A stretch of DNA of 8,304 bases from Ruminococcaceae bacterium UBA1236 (GCA_002309055.1 DBWO01000032.1:244-8547), one strand, 5' to 3'; shown: positions 1 through 7,467, counted from the stretch's first letter. Translations and numbers: made by a program. Notes: a model not told the origin generated them from the sequence alone.

Positions 1-1580
1 ACGGTACAGCCGAAGCCGATGAGCATAGGCACTATGCTTCTGCCCGATAGGCCGATTTTACGAAGGAGTTTATCCATAAAGAAGGCAACGCGGGCAATAT
101 ATCCGCTGTCTTCAAGCAGTGATAAAAACAGGAAAAGAGTGATGATAATCGGCAGGAAACTGAGCACCGAGCCTACGCCCGCGAATATACCGTCAACAAT
201 AAGCCCGTGAATAACTTCATTCACTCCGCCCGCAGTCAGAGCCGAGTCAACGGCGGCTGTTACGGCGTCAACGCCTTTTTCGAGAAGACCCTGGAGTGTG
301 CCGCCTATCACCTCAAATGTGAGGAAGAATACAACGCCCATAATGAGGATGAATATGGGAATGGCGGTCCATTTGCCGGTAAGAATGCTGTCTATCTTTT
401 CGCTTCTTAAGCTCTCTTTGCTTTCGCCCGGCTTAATAACGCAGTATTCGCAAACTTTGCGTATAAAGGCGTAGCGCATATCGGCAATGGAGGCGCTTCT
501 GTCAAGCTCTCTCTCCTTTTCCATCTGGAGCACAATATGCTCAACGGTCTCCTCCTCATTTTTATCGAGCTTTAACTGCTCCATAACGAGGCGGTCGCCT
601 TCAATCACTTTGCTCGCGGCAAACCTCAGAGGCAGGCCGTTATCTTTGGCGTGGTCATCAATCAGGTGGCAGATGCTGTGAAGCGCGCGGTGCACCGCGC
701 CGCCGTTATCGTCCTCATCGCAGAAATCCTGCCTGAGGGGTTTTTCCTGAAAGTGGGCAACGTGAACGGCGTGCTCGATAAGCTCGCCTATGCCCTGATT
801 CTTTATCGCTGAAATCGGCACAACAGGCACTCCGAGCGCCGCTTCCATTTCGTTGACATCTATGGTGCCGCCGTTTGCGGTGACCTCGTCCATCATATTG
901 AGGGCCACAACCATAGGCACATTCATCTCAAGCAGCTGCATTGTGAGATAAAGGTTTCGCTCAATATTGGTAGCGTCAACAATGTTGATTATCGCTTTCG
1001 GCTTTTCGTCAAGCACAAAACTGCGCGATACTATTTCTTCGCTGCTGTAAGGCGACATTGAGTAAATGCCGGGAAGATCCGTCACAAGGGTGTTCGGGTG
1101 CCCTTTGATTTCGGCATCTTTGCGGTCAACCGTAACGCCCGGGAAATTGCCCACGTGCCTGTTCGCGCCTGTGAGCTGGTTAAACAGTGTTGTTTTGCCG
1201 CAGTTCTGATTGCCGACAAGGGCGAATGTGAGCACGGTGTCATCAGGCAGGGGGTCGCCGCTGCCCTTCGGGTGGAATTTGCCGCCTTCACCGAAGCCCG
1301 GGTGCTCGGCGGTTTTGCTTCTCGCGGCTTTTTCACTCTGCTGCGCTCTCTCTTTTGCGGGCTCAACCTCAATAAGGTCCGCATCCGCGAGGCGCAGGGT
1401 GAGCTTGTAGCCGTGAATCATCACCTCAACGGGGTCGCCCATGGGAGCGTATTTGACCACTGTCACTTTTGTGCCGGGTATAACTCCCATATCAAGCAGG
1501 TGCTGCCGCAGGGCGCCCTCACCGTTAAGCTTTACTATTGAAGCGCTTTCGCCTACCCTTATTTCTTTGAGCGTAGTCAA
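1..1580 (-). CDS. feoB: FeoA-FeoB fusion ferrous iron transporter, 3' end outside the window
   Basis: GTP-dependent Fe(II) importer of the inner membrane. The 526 visible codons read without interruption. Residues 1-73 form a FeoA SH3-like domain (APMGDP at 45-50, then a TLRLADADLI-type strand). An Ala/Lys/Gly-rich linker spans about 75-115. The FeoB G domain follows: G1 GNQNCGKT 123-130, G2 Thr150, G3 DLPG 168-171, G4 NMMD 228-231, G5 SAIKNQG 257-263, then a helical GDI-like region to about 395. Membrane segments begin near 404, and the window ends inside the first Gate motif (GFGCT, 522-526). The start is TTG: AAGAAGG lies 7 bases upstream and no ATG with a comparable site is near. The frame stays open upstream into the symporter gene, but without a ribosome site. 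FeoA is usually a separate small protein; fusions are known in Firmicutes and Bacteroidetes. It follows the symporter by 29 bases. Family call very secure; the C-terminal pore half is unseen. Confidence 0.96.
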   Translation of the reverse strand, partial: MTTLKEIRVGESASIVKLNGEGALRQHLLDMGVIPGTKVTVVKYAPMGDPVEVMIHGYKLTLRLADADLIEVEPAKERAQQSEKAARSKTAEHPGFGEGGKFHPKGSGDPLPDDTVLTFALVGNQNCGKTTLFNQLTGANRHVGNFPGVTVDRKDAEIKGHPNTLVTDLPGIYSMSPYSSEEIVSRSFVLDEKPKAIINIVDATNIERNLYLTMQLLEMNVPMVVALNMMDEVTANGGTIDVNEMEAALGVPVVPISAIKNQGIGELIEHAVHVAHFQEKPLRQDFCDEDDNGGAVHRALHSICHLIDDHAKDNGLPLRFAASKVIEGDRLVMEQLKLDKNEEETVEHIVLQMEKERELDRSASIADMRYAFIRKVCEYCVIKPGESKESLRSEKIDSILTGKWTAIPIFILIMGVVFFLTFEVIGGTLQGLLEKGVDAVTAAVDSALTAGGVNEVIHGLIVDGIFAGVGSVLSFLPIIITLFLFLSLLEDSGYIARVAFFMDKLLRKIGLSGRSIVPMLIGFGCT

Positions 1581-1587
1581 GATTTTG

Positions 1588-1594
1588 CCTTCTT
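1588..1594 (-). promoter_or_regulatory. Shine-Dalgarno site that selects the TTG start of feoAB
   Basis: On the minus strand AAGAAGG is followed by 7 bases and then TTG (1580-1578). The first residues after this TTG match the usual FeoA N-terminus, so the site decides an otherwise ambiguous start. It lies inside the 29-base gap after the symporter stop codon. Confidence 0.75.
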
Positions 1595-1609
1595 TCGCGT
1601 AAAGAGAAT

Positions 1610-3097
1610 TTATTCTGCGTTTGTCTTTATTTCTTCAAATGCTTCTTCTTCCTGCTCGCTTTCGATTTCGGCTCTCTGCTCAAGCACCGCCTCATGAATC
1701 TTCTGCTTGCGCTCACCCGTGAGTTTGAAGAAGAAATAGGGAACGCCGGCAAGGAACATCATAATGCCGTGAACAACGGTGTAGAAGAAGAGCATAAGAA
1801 TTTTTGTTTTGATTGACTGCTCGGGATTCGGAATAAGATCCGTGGGCTGTATATACTGAATGATGGAGTGATCGCCGTAAAGGATTCTCGGGGCAAGCGC
1901 GCCTGCGACTGTGCCGCTTATGAGAGTGCCTATGCCGACAACGAAGGGCAGAGAGGCGTCAAGACGCTTTCCTGTTTTAAGCTCAAGGTCCTCAAGCACA
2001 TCCGCCTGGAACATATTCGGCAGAAGGTTTGAGGCGCCGAACTGAAGGCCGATGAGGAAGAGGAACACGATAAACACTATCTGCAGAGCGGACGAGCCGT
2101 TTTTGAAATAGAGATAACCCACGGCAAAAGCGAGAGTGTTTATGATGAGCGAATAAACGCCGCTCGCAATATAGAGCGTGCGGGAAGTGAACTTCTTGAG
2201 AAGGAAGTTTATCACAAGCATACCTACCGCCGTGCCTATGCCCGTAGGCAGGCCGAAAAGCAGATATTTGGATGTTGAGCCGAGCAGTGCCGCAGCAAGG
2301 AAAACACCCATATAGGTGGAAACTTTTCTGAAGTTCTTGAGGAATTCGCTGAAGATGATAACCCAAGCGTGAGGGTTTACAAGCACATCTCTGAAGCCGA
2401 TAAGAGGATTCTCACGTTTTTTGGTGTAAACTATTCTCTCTCTTGTAATGCGGATGCCGAGCAGCATTGTGAGAATGCCGACCACCGCGCAAAGACCCGC
2501 GCCGATGATATACTGAGTTGCCTCATCCTTCCAGATAAGGCCGATAACAAGCACGATTACGAGGGGCGCGGAGTTGCCGACCGCAGAGGAAATGCTGCGG
2601 AAGGACATGACCGTGTCGCGCTCTTTCATATTGGGCGTGAGCACAACAGCGAGGTTGTTGATTGTGCCCGCGAAATGCGAGAAGATGCCGAAAAGAATGG
2701 CGATTGCCACAAGGTAGGTCAGCAGTATCGCGCCGCCCGCTCTGATGATGGGGCCCGGGGTGATAAAGGACGCTACCAGCAACAGCGACACGGGCACCGC
2801 GCTGATGAGAATAAGCGGGCGGAATTTACCGCTCTTGCCTATTCTGCGGTTGTCAATGTACATGGCGATGATGAAATTGATAAAGAAGGGTATAATGCTT
2901 ATGAGAGTGTTGAAAAGGGATGCCTGCGAGCTCTCAAGGTGAAGCACGTTTACAAGGTACGCGCTCCTGTAGGATTCGAGCATACCGGTGATGCAGGTGT
3001 AAAAGAACACTGCGGTGAGGTAGGCGACAAATTCCGGGGTTTTGACGCGTTTTTCGTTCTGCTCCGGCATTGTGCCGAGCACAGTTCCTTCGTTCAT
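1610..3097 (-). CDS. GPH-family (MFS superfamily) glycoside:cation symporter
   Basis: Predicted 495-residue inner-membrane symporter of the glycoside-pentoside-hexuronide family (MelB/LacS/GusB type), importing a sugar or glycoside with H+ or Na+. Hydrophobic helices are spread over about residues 24-455. Family marks are the loop after helix 2 with D82 and GKSGKFRP (87-94), a TPNMKERDTVMSFRSI stretch (154-169), and ADVLEDLELKTGKR (365-378) in the second half, the classic GPH cytoplasmic-loop signature. The C-terminal tail (about 465-495) is charged and Glu-rich, with no IIA-like domain. The first ATG is preferred because GAGAGG sits 7 bases upstream; Met10 has only a distant purine tract. 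The gene lies 20 bases after the GH2 gene, so it probably supplies that enzyme's substrate. Substrate and coupling ion cannot be read from sequence; beta-galactosides or glucuronides are reasonable guesses. Confidence 0.9.
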   Translation of the reverse strand: MNEGTVLGTMPEQNEKRVKTPEFVAYLTAVFFYTCITGMLESYRSAYLVNVLHLESSQASLFNTLISIIPFFINFIIAMYIDNRRIGKSGKFRPLILISAVPVSLLLVASFITPGPIIRAGGAILLTYLVAIAILFGIFSHFAGTINNLAVVLTPNMKERDTVMSFRSISSAVGNSAPLVIVLVIGLIWKDEATQYIIGAGLCAVVGILTMLLGIRITRERIVYTKKRENPLIGFRDVLVNPHAWVIIFSEFLKNFRKVSTYMGVFLAAALLGSTSKYLLFGLPTGIGTAVGMLVINFLLKKFTSRTLYIASGVYSLIINTLAFAVGYLYFKNGSSALQIVFIVFLFLIGLQFGASNLLPNMFQADVLEDLELKTGKRLDASLPFVVGIGTLISGTVAGALAPRILYGDHSIIQYIQPTDLIPNPEQSIKTKILMLFFYTVVHGIMMFLAGVPYFFFKLTGERKQKIHEAVLEQRAEIESEQEEEAFEEIKTNAE

Positions 3098-3117
3098 TTT
3101 TTGTCCTCTCTTTTCGT

Positions 3118-5289
3118 TTATTTCTTTTTGCTTATTGTTTTAAGGTAACCTTCCGCCAGGGAAGCGTAACTTTCGGGGAGACCCGCCCTTCTGGCGAGCT
3201 TTATCGCCGTGCCCACTTTAATCTGCCCCACGGGTTTCGTGAGAGGGCTGAAAAGAAGGTCGAGGCGGTTGCCGAATCTCGATCTTACAAGCATCTGCGC
3301 CTCTTCGTTTTTCAGAAGGTCGCCGAGCTTGTCATCAAGGCCGAATGTGCTGCCGTCATCCTGCGCCGCCGCGTGCCAATCCCTGACAAAGGAGTGCATT
3401 TCGGGCGGCAGTTTATAGCTTTTATCCTCCCCGGGCACGCCGTTAATCACTATGCTGTCGGTAAGTTCTCCGCTCTTTGCTGTGAAGGTGTTTTCACCCT
3501 GCTCAACAGGCACGGTAAATTCAAACACGGTTTTGCCGCTCTGCTTTATTTCTTTATCGCCGTAGGCAAGGGTTACCTCCGGCTGATTAGAGTAAACTTT
3601 GATTTTGCTTTCACCCGTTTTTCTGTTAACAAAACCCTTTGAGCAGATATGAAGCACGGGCTCCTCGCTCCAGGACGCCTTGTAGAAATAAAAAGCGTCC
3701 TTCTTGTGCTTTCTGTCATAGGTGACGAGGCCCTTGTTGTTGATGCCCTCGGTGCCGCCCTCTTTTCTTATGACGGAGCCGAAGTCGAAGGCGTTCCATA
3801 CAAACGAGCCCCAGAGCCAGTCACGGCTGTTTATTTCCGCAAGATATTTCTCGTGAAAAACACACTGGTATTCTTCGGTGTAGTCGCCCTGCGCGGGAAT
3901 TTCCGAGTGCCATACGGGTACGGCGTCCGCGCCGTATTCGGATATGCACAGCTTTTTCTCGGAGTTAAAGGAGTGCCAGGCGTCAAGCCATTTGCCGAAG
4001 GCCTCGCAGGTGTCCGAATACCAGCCGAAATAGTGGTTGTAGCCGAGTATATCGGTTATGCCGTTTAAAGATGAGGAAATCTCAAGCATTGAAACCTGGG
4101 CGCAGGTGGTGTACCTCGTTGAGTCAACCGCCTTCGCGAGGGAGTCAAGCTCACGGAGCGACTCCTCAAGCCCCTTTTTATTTCTTGCGGCGAGAGTGAT
4201 TTCATTCTCTATGCCCCAGCAGAAGATCGAGGGGTGATTGTAATTCTGCTTTATAAGCTCAAGCAGCTGCTGTTTCGCGTTCTGCTGTTTTTTGATTGAA
4301 AACTCCGATATAACAGGGATTTCCGCCCACACGAGAATCCCGTTTTTATCGCACAGGTCATAGAAATAAGACGATTGCTGATAATGCGCGAGACGAAGGG
4401 CGTTTGCGCCCGACTCGAGGATAATCGCCATATCCTCCCCGTGCTCTTTTTCGGTTATGGCGTTGCCCATACCGGCCCTGTCCTGATGGCGGCAAAGACC
4501 TCTGAGCTTTATCTTTCTGCCGTTGAGGACAGCGCCTTCCGCGGAGTCAATCGTAAACTCCCTGAAGCCGACATTCACATCGAGATTGTCGGAGACGCTT
4601 CCGTCCGCGAGCACAATCTCCGCCGTGAGGGTGTAAAGATACGGGTTCTGTCTGCCGTTCCACAGATGAGGGGTGCCGCAGTCGATATACGCCTCGCTCT
4701 GCGAAATTCCGCACTCAAGCTCGCGGTATGTTTCGCCCGAAGCGTCTTTGAGAGTGTATCTGAGCACAGCGCCGTCCGACGGGCCGTCGATAAGAGCCTT
4801 TATGCCGAGGCGCCAGGAAGCGCCCGATTTAAACGGCGTTACATAGAGTCCGTCCGAGGCGTAATCGTCCGATGAAAAACGGGTGTCTCCCGTAACAATC
4901 AGATTAACGTTTCTGTAAATACCGCTGTAAAATGTGAAATCCGCCGTTTCGGGATAAACGTCCTCAAAGCGGCTGTTTGACACGGCGAGCATAAGCACGC
5001 TGTCGTGCCTGATGCTTTCGGTGATGTCATACCTGAATTTTGAATAGCCGCCCTTGTGAGTGCCGAGACGGATACAGTTTATCTGCGCCTCGCAAACGCT
5101 GTTGACGCCTTCAAACTCTAGCATCACCCTGCCTTCGGGGATTGCCTCAAGATATTTTTCGTAGCCGGTCATACCGCGCTCAAGCGCTCCGGCGGCATCC
5201 GCGTCCGGAGTATACGGCAGGTCTATATCGGTGCGCGCGCCGTCTTTTATGAGCTTCCAGCCCTTGTTGATGTTGATTGTTTTTCTCAT
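3118..5289 (-). CDS. Cytoplasmic GH2 beta-galactosidase-like glycosidase
   Basis: A 723-residue retaining exo-glycosidase of family GH2, most like the beta-galactosidase branch. No signal peptide is present, so it should act in the cytoplasm on imported substrate. Domains: jelly-roll sugar-binding domain about 1-135, Ig-like domain about 140-245, TIM barrel about 250-540, Ig-like beta domain about 545-620, and a helical tail about 625-723. Barrel motifs: RHQDR (267-271), RLAHYQ (299-304), general acid/base Glu363 in GIENEI, nucleophile Glu451 in ISEYGAD, WNAFDF (498-503) and GINNKGLVTYDRK (515-527). Both catalytic glutamates are intact. RHQDR and the NNKGLVTYDRK region recall Firmicutes and Bacteroidetes beta-galactosidases; SEYGAD and the N-x-K triplet also recall beta-glucuronidases, so the sugar is not certain. 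AAGGGG lies 5 bases before the ATG. First gene of the leftward unit. Family secure, substrate not. Confidence 0.9.
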   Translation of the reverse strand: MRKTININKGWKLIKDGARTDIDLPYTPDADAAGALERGMTGYEKYLEAIPEGRVMLEFEGVNSVCEAQINCIRLGTHKGGYSKFRYDITESIRHDSVLMLAVSNSRFEDVYPETADFTFYSGIYRNVNLIVTGDTRFSSDDYASDGLYVTPFKSGASWRLGIKALIDGPSDGAVLRYTLKDASGETYRELECGISQSEAYIDCGTPHLWNGRQNPYLYTLTAEIVLADGSVSDNLDVNVGFREFTIDSAEGAVLNGRKIKLRGLCRHQDRAGMGNAITEKEHGEDMAIILESGANALRLAHYQQSSYFYDLCDKNGILVWAEIPVISEFSIKKQQNAKQQLLELIKQNYNHPSIFCWGIENEITLAARNKKGLEESLRELDSLAKAVDSTRYTTCAQVSMLEISSSLNGITDILGYNHYFGWYSDTCEAFGKWLDAWHSFNSEKKLCISEYGADAVPVWHSEIPAQGDYTEEYQCVFHEKYLAEINSRDWLWGSFVWNAFDFGSVIRKEGGTEGINNKGLVTYDRKHKKDAFYFYKASWSEEPVLHICSKGFVNRKTGESKIKVYSNQPEVTLAYGDKEIKQSGKTVFEFTVPVEQGENTFTAKSGELTDSIVINGVPGEDKSYKLPPEMHSFVRDWHAAAQDDGSTFGLDDKLGDLLKNEEAQMLVRSRFGNRLDLLFSPLTKPVGQIKVGTAIKLARRAGLPESYASLAEGYLKTISKKK

Positions 5290-5294
5290 AACTG

Positions 5295-5300
5295 CCCCTT
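5295..5300 (-). promoter_or_regulatory. Shine-Dalgarno site of the GH2 gene
   Basis: AAGGGG on the minus strand, 5 bases before the ATG at 5289, supports that start. Confidence 0.65.
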
Positions 5301-5317
5301 AAAAATACATTCTTTGT

Positions 5318-5339
5318 TTATTATAACACAGTATAATAA
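5318..5339. promoter_or_regulatory. Inverted repeat over the GH2 -10 region, possible operator
   Basis: Two perfect 8-base arms, TTATTATA (5318-5325) and TATAATAA (5332-5339), flank a 6-base centre ACACAG. The left arm contains the minus-strand -10 hexamer of the sugar unit, so a bound repressor would block it. The arms are pure A/T in an AT-rich spacer, so chance symmetry is a real alternative. No regulator gene for it is visible. Confidence 0.35.
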
Positions 5340-5348
5340 CAATATAAA
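5320..5348 (-). promoter_or_regulatory. Candidate sigma-70 promoter for the GH2-symporter-feoAB unit
   Basis: On the minus strand, TATAAT (plus 5325-5320) is preceded by TGT, giving an extended -10 (TGnTATAAT). Exactly 17 bases further up is a weak -35, TTTATA (plus 5348-5343), matching the consensus at 4 of 6 positions. The start of transcription would fall near 5313, leaving a leader of about 24 bases. A weak -35 with an extended -10 fits a regulated promoter. Confidence 0.55.
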
Positions 5349-5360
5349 GCATTTTTTGAT

Positions 5361-5389
5361 TTGACAAACCTATGTGCCGTATTTATAAT
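5361..5389 (+). promoter_or_regulatory. Full-consensus sigma-70 promoter of the kinase-regulator-dipeptidase unit
   Basis: TTGACA at 5361-5366 and TATAAT at 5384-5389 are both perfect hexamers separated by the ideal 17 bases. Transcription should start near 5396, about 26 bases before the kinase ATG. Its -35 lies 12 bases from the -35 proposed for the opposite strand, so the two promoters are back to back. So strong a core predicts high basal expression unless repressed. Confidence 0.85.
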
Positions 5390-5421
5390 AAAATAAATGA
5401 AATGAAAAGGCAGTTGTAACT

Positions 5422-6687
5422 ATGCTTGATTTTTTTGTTGAATGTTTTTTACCCATCGTGCTGATTATAGGCGGATATTTCATCCTGTCGCTTGACACGC
5501 ACGTAGCCCGTAACAGCAAGGACCTCTTCTTTGCTATTTTCACACTGAGCCTCGCAATCATAGGCGCGGGCTACGGTGAAACTTTTTTTGCCCGGCTCGA
5601 CTTCCCTACTTTTGAGAGAATCCTGCTCAACGTGGTGTGTCTGAGCTTAAGGCCGATTATCATACTGCTTTTCATACGTCTCGTTGTCAAAAAGACACAC
5701 ATTTACCTGGCTCTTATCTCGCTTGCGGTTGTAAATGTTGTTATTAATTCCACGGCGTTTTTCAACGGTTTCGTCTTTTCGATTGACGCGCGCAACAAGC
5801 TCGGATACGGCCCTCTCGGCTACTTTTCAACCGTTCTTTCCGCCGTTTATCTTATTATCCTTATTGCCCTTTCATTCAGAAGGTTCAACAGCAAAAAAAG
5901 CCACTCCGGCATTCTTGTTATTTACGCCGCCGCGGTAGTGCTGATAGCGGGTGTCATAAACACGGCCATAGCGAACAACACCGTCGCGAATTCGGTTATC
6001 CCCGCCGCCGCGATTCTCTATTACTTCTACCTTCACATTCATTACGTGAACAAGACCTTCCTCGAGCAGGAGGAGCGCCTCAAGCTGCAGCAGATTGCCC
6101 TGCACGTTTCGCAGCTTCAGCCGCATTTCCTCTATAACACGCTGAACACGATATATTTCCTGTGCGACAAGGACCCCGAGAAAGCGCAGGAGGCTATCAG
6201 CAGATTTTCCGATTATTTAAGGCAGAATCTTGACTCTCTTACAAATTCGGAGCTCATCCCCTTCTCCGCGGAGCTTGAACACACCGACACCTATCTCTGG
6301 ATTGAAAAACTCCGCTTTGAGGAGCGCCTGGAAATCATATACGATGTGCAGTGCACAAACTTTAAGCTCCCTGTTCTTACCCTTCAGCCGATAGTTGAAA
6401 ACGCTGTTAAGCACGGCATCTGCGCGCAGGAAGACGGCGGCAGCATCACGATAAGCTCTGCCGAAACACCGGACAGCTACGAAATCACCGTCACGGACAA
6501 CGGCGTGGGTTTCGACACCTCCGCCGAGCTCAGCACTGATAAATCGCATAACGGCATCAAAAACGTGAAAAACCGCCTTGAAGGTACCTGCGGCGGCACA
6601 ATCGAAATAACGAGCGTGCCGGGCGAAGGCACAAAAGCGGTTATAAGAATACCGAAAGACAGCGGTAAAAAGGAGCAGAAAAAATGA
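5422..6687 (+). CDS. LytS/YehU-type membrane sensor histidine kinase
   Basis: A 421-residue sensor kinase that should autophosphorylate and pass phosphate to the next gene's product. Seven hydrophobic segments lie at about 7-27, 37-55, 67-88, 92-113, 134-152, 163-183 and 190-208, with short loops and no sizeable extracytoplasmic domain. A coiled region (about 211-230, EQEERLKLQQ) leads into the His_kinase domain with QLQPHFLYNTLN; the phospho-acceptor is His235. The ATPase part has an N box at VENAVKHG (325-332, Asn327), G1 DNGVGF (359-364), a GIKNVKNRL segment (378-386) and G2 GEGT (401-404). All catalytic motifs look intact. The membrane part could sense a small ligand or membrane state; nothing identifies the signal. 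AAAAGG lies 11 bases before the ATG, rather far, but no better start exists. Its stop overlaps the regulator start as ATGA. Family secure. Confidence 0.93.
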   Translation: MLDFFVECFLPIVLIIGGYFILSLDTHVARNSKDLFFAIFTLSLAIIGAGYGETFFARLDFPTFERILLNVVCLSLRPIIILLFIRLVVKKTHIYLALISLAVVNVVINSTAFFNGFVFSIDARNKLGYGPLGYFSTVLSAVYLIILIALSFRRFNSKKSHSGILVIYAAAVVLIAGVINTAIANNTVANSVIPAAAILYYFYLHIHYVNKTFLEQEERLKLQQIALHVSQLQPHFLYNTLNTIYFLCDKDPEKAQEAISRFSDYLRQNLDSLTNSELIPFSAELEHTDTYLWIEKLRFEERLEIIYDVQCTNFKLPVLTLQPIVENAVKHGICAQEDGGSITISSAETPDSYEITVTDNGVGFDTSAELSTDKSHNGIKNVKNRLEGTCGGTIEITSVPGEGTKAVIRIPKDSGKKEQKK

Positions 6688-7454
6688 AGATAATAGCGGT
6701 TGACGACGAAAGACTGGCTCTTGAAAACCTTGTTTCCGCAGTTAAGAAATATGACAAAAACGCCGACATCACCCCGTTCAGAGATCCTAAGGCGGCGCTT
6801 GAACACATTGAGACAGAGCCCTGCGATGTGGCGTTCCTCGATGTTCAGATGTTCGGTATGACGGGTGTTGAGCTCGCGCAGAAAATAAAGGAAGTCGCCC
6901 CGTCCGTAAACATCATTTTCACAACGGGCTATTCAGAATATATGAAAGACGCATTCGAGATGCACGCGAGCGGCTATCTCCTCAAGCCCGTAACGGTCGA
7001 TAAGGTGAGAAAAGAGCTCGAAAACCTGCGCACTCCCCTCTCAAAGAAAAAAGCGAGAGTCAAATTCCAGTGCTTCGGCAACTTCGAGGCCTTCATCGAC
7101 GGCGACATTCTGAAGTTCAAGTATCTCAAAACCAAGGAGCTTCTCGCATACCTCGTTGACAGGCGCGGCGCGGGCTGCTCCTCGGGCGAAATAATGTCCA
7201 TACTGTGGGAGGACGAGGATCACGACTCCTACCTTCGCAACATCCGCAAAGACCTTGTTGACGTATTCAACGAGAAGGGCTGCGGCGACGTGATAGTTAA
7301 CAACTGGGGTAAAATCAGCATAAAGGCGGACGCAGTTGAGTGCGACTACTACAATTACCTCAGGGACAAGACTTCCGAAAACTATCACGGCGAATATATG
7401 GTGCAGTACTCCTGGGCAGAGATGACAAACGCTTATCTTTACAATCTTGATTGA
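6684..7454 (+). CDS. Response regulator with REC and SARP/BTAD-like winged-helix output
   Basis: A 256-residue cytoplasmic regulator and the expected partner of the kinase just upstream. The receiver domain (1-115) has acidic residues Asp7-Asp8, phosphorylation site Asp53 in FLDVQM, Thr80 and Lys101 in LLKP. The output half (about 125-225) runs VKFQCFGNFEAFIDG, a helix with KTKELLAYLVDRRG (149-162), LWEDEDHDSYLRNIRKDL and a final strand pair VIVNNWGKISIK. This is the pattern of SARP-type OmpR-like winged helices. The remainder (VECDYYNYL to the end, about 40 residues) resembles only the start of a bacterial transcriptional activation domain, far shorter than in Streptomyces SARPs. No LytTR domain is seen although the kinase is LytS-like. 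AGGAG lies 8 bases before the ATG, which overlaps the kinase stop (ATGA), implying translational coupling. Output-fold assignment rests on motif memory and is less certain than REC. Confidence 0.88.
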   Translation: MKIIAVDDERLALENLVSAVKKYDKNADITPFRDPKAALEHIETEPCDVAFLDVQMFGMTGVELAQKIKEVAPSVNIIFTTGYSEYMKDAFEMHASGYLLKPVTVDKVRKELENLRTPLSKKKARVKFQCFGNFEAFIDGDILKFKYLKTKELLAYLVDRRGAGCSSGEIMSILWEDEDHDSYLRNIRKDLVDVFNEKGCGDVIVNNWGKISIKADAVECDYYNYLRDKTSENYHGEYMVQYSWAEMTNAYLYNLD

Positions 7455-7460
7455 GGCGGA
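7453..7460 (+). promoter_or_regulatory. Ribosome site overlapping the regulator stop, decides the dipeptidase start
   Basis: A GAGGCGGA tract begins within the regulator's TGA (7452-7454) and ends 7 bases before ATG 7468. The in-frame TTG at 7447 lies upstream of this tract and has no purine-rich site of its own, so ATG 7468 is the better start. The overlap suggests that dipeptidase translation follows that of the regulator. Confidence 0.6.
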
Positions 7461-7467
7461 AATAACT

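Noticed and set aside
1082..1541. Open frames on both strands in other frames of feoAB
   Set aside because: The correct minus-strand frame gives uninterrupted FeoA and G-domain motifs; the others are Arg/Ser-rich shadows.
1338..1580. FeoA as a separate gene followed by an independent FeoB
   Set aside because: The frame runs without a stop from the FeoA domain through the linker into the G domain, so it is one fusion protein.
2369..3642. Long plus-strand open frames (259 and 190 codons) opposite the symporter and GH2 genes
   Set aside because: They are antisense to genes with clear family motifs, have low-complexity His/Arg/Glu-rich translations and no recognisable domain or ribosome site.
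3649..4875. Further plus-strand open frames (139 and 166 codons) opposite the GH2 gene
   Set aside because: They are antisense shadows produced by the GH2 codon bias; no domain is recognisable.
7447..7467. TTG at 7447 as the dipeptidase start, overlapping the regulator
   Set aside because: ATG 7468 has a purine-rich site 7 bases upstream, whereas the TTG has none and would add seven residues not needed by the family.
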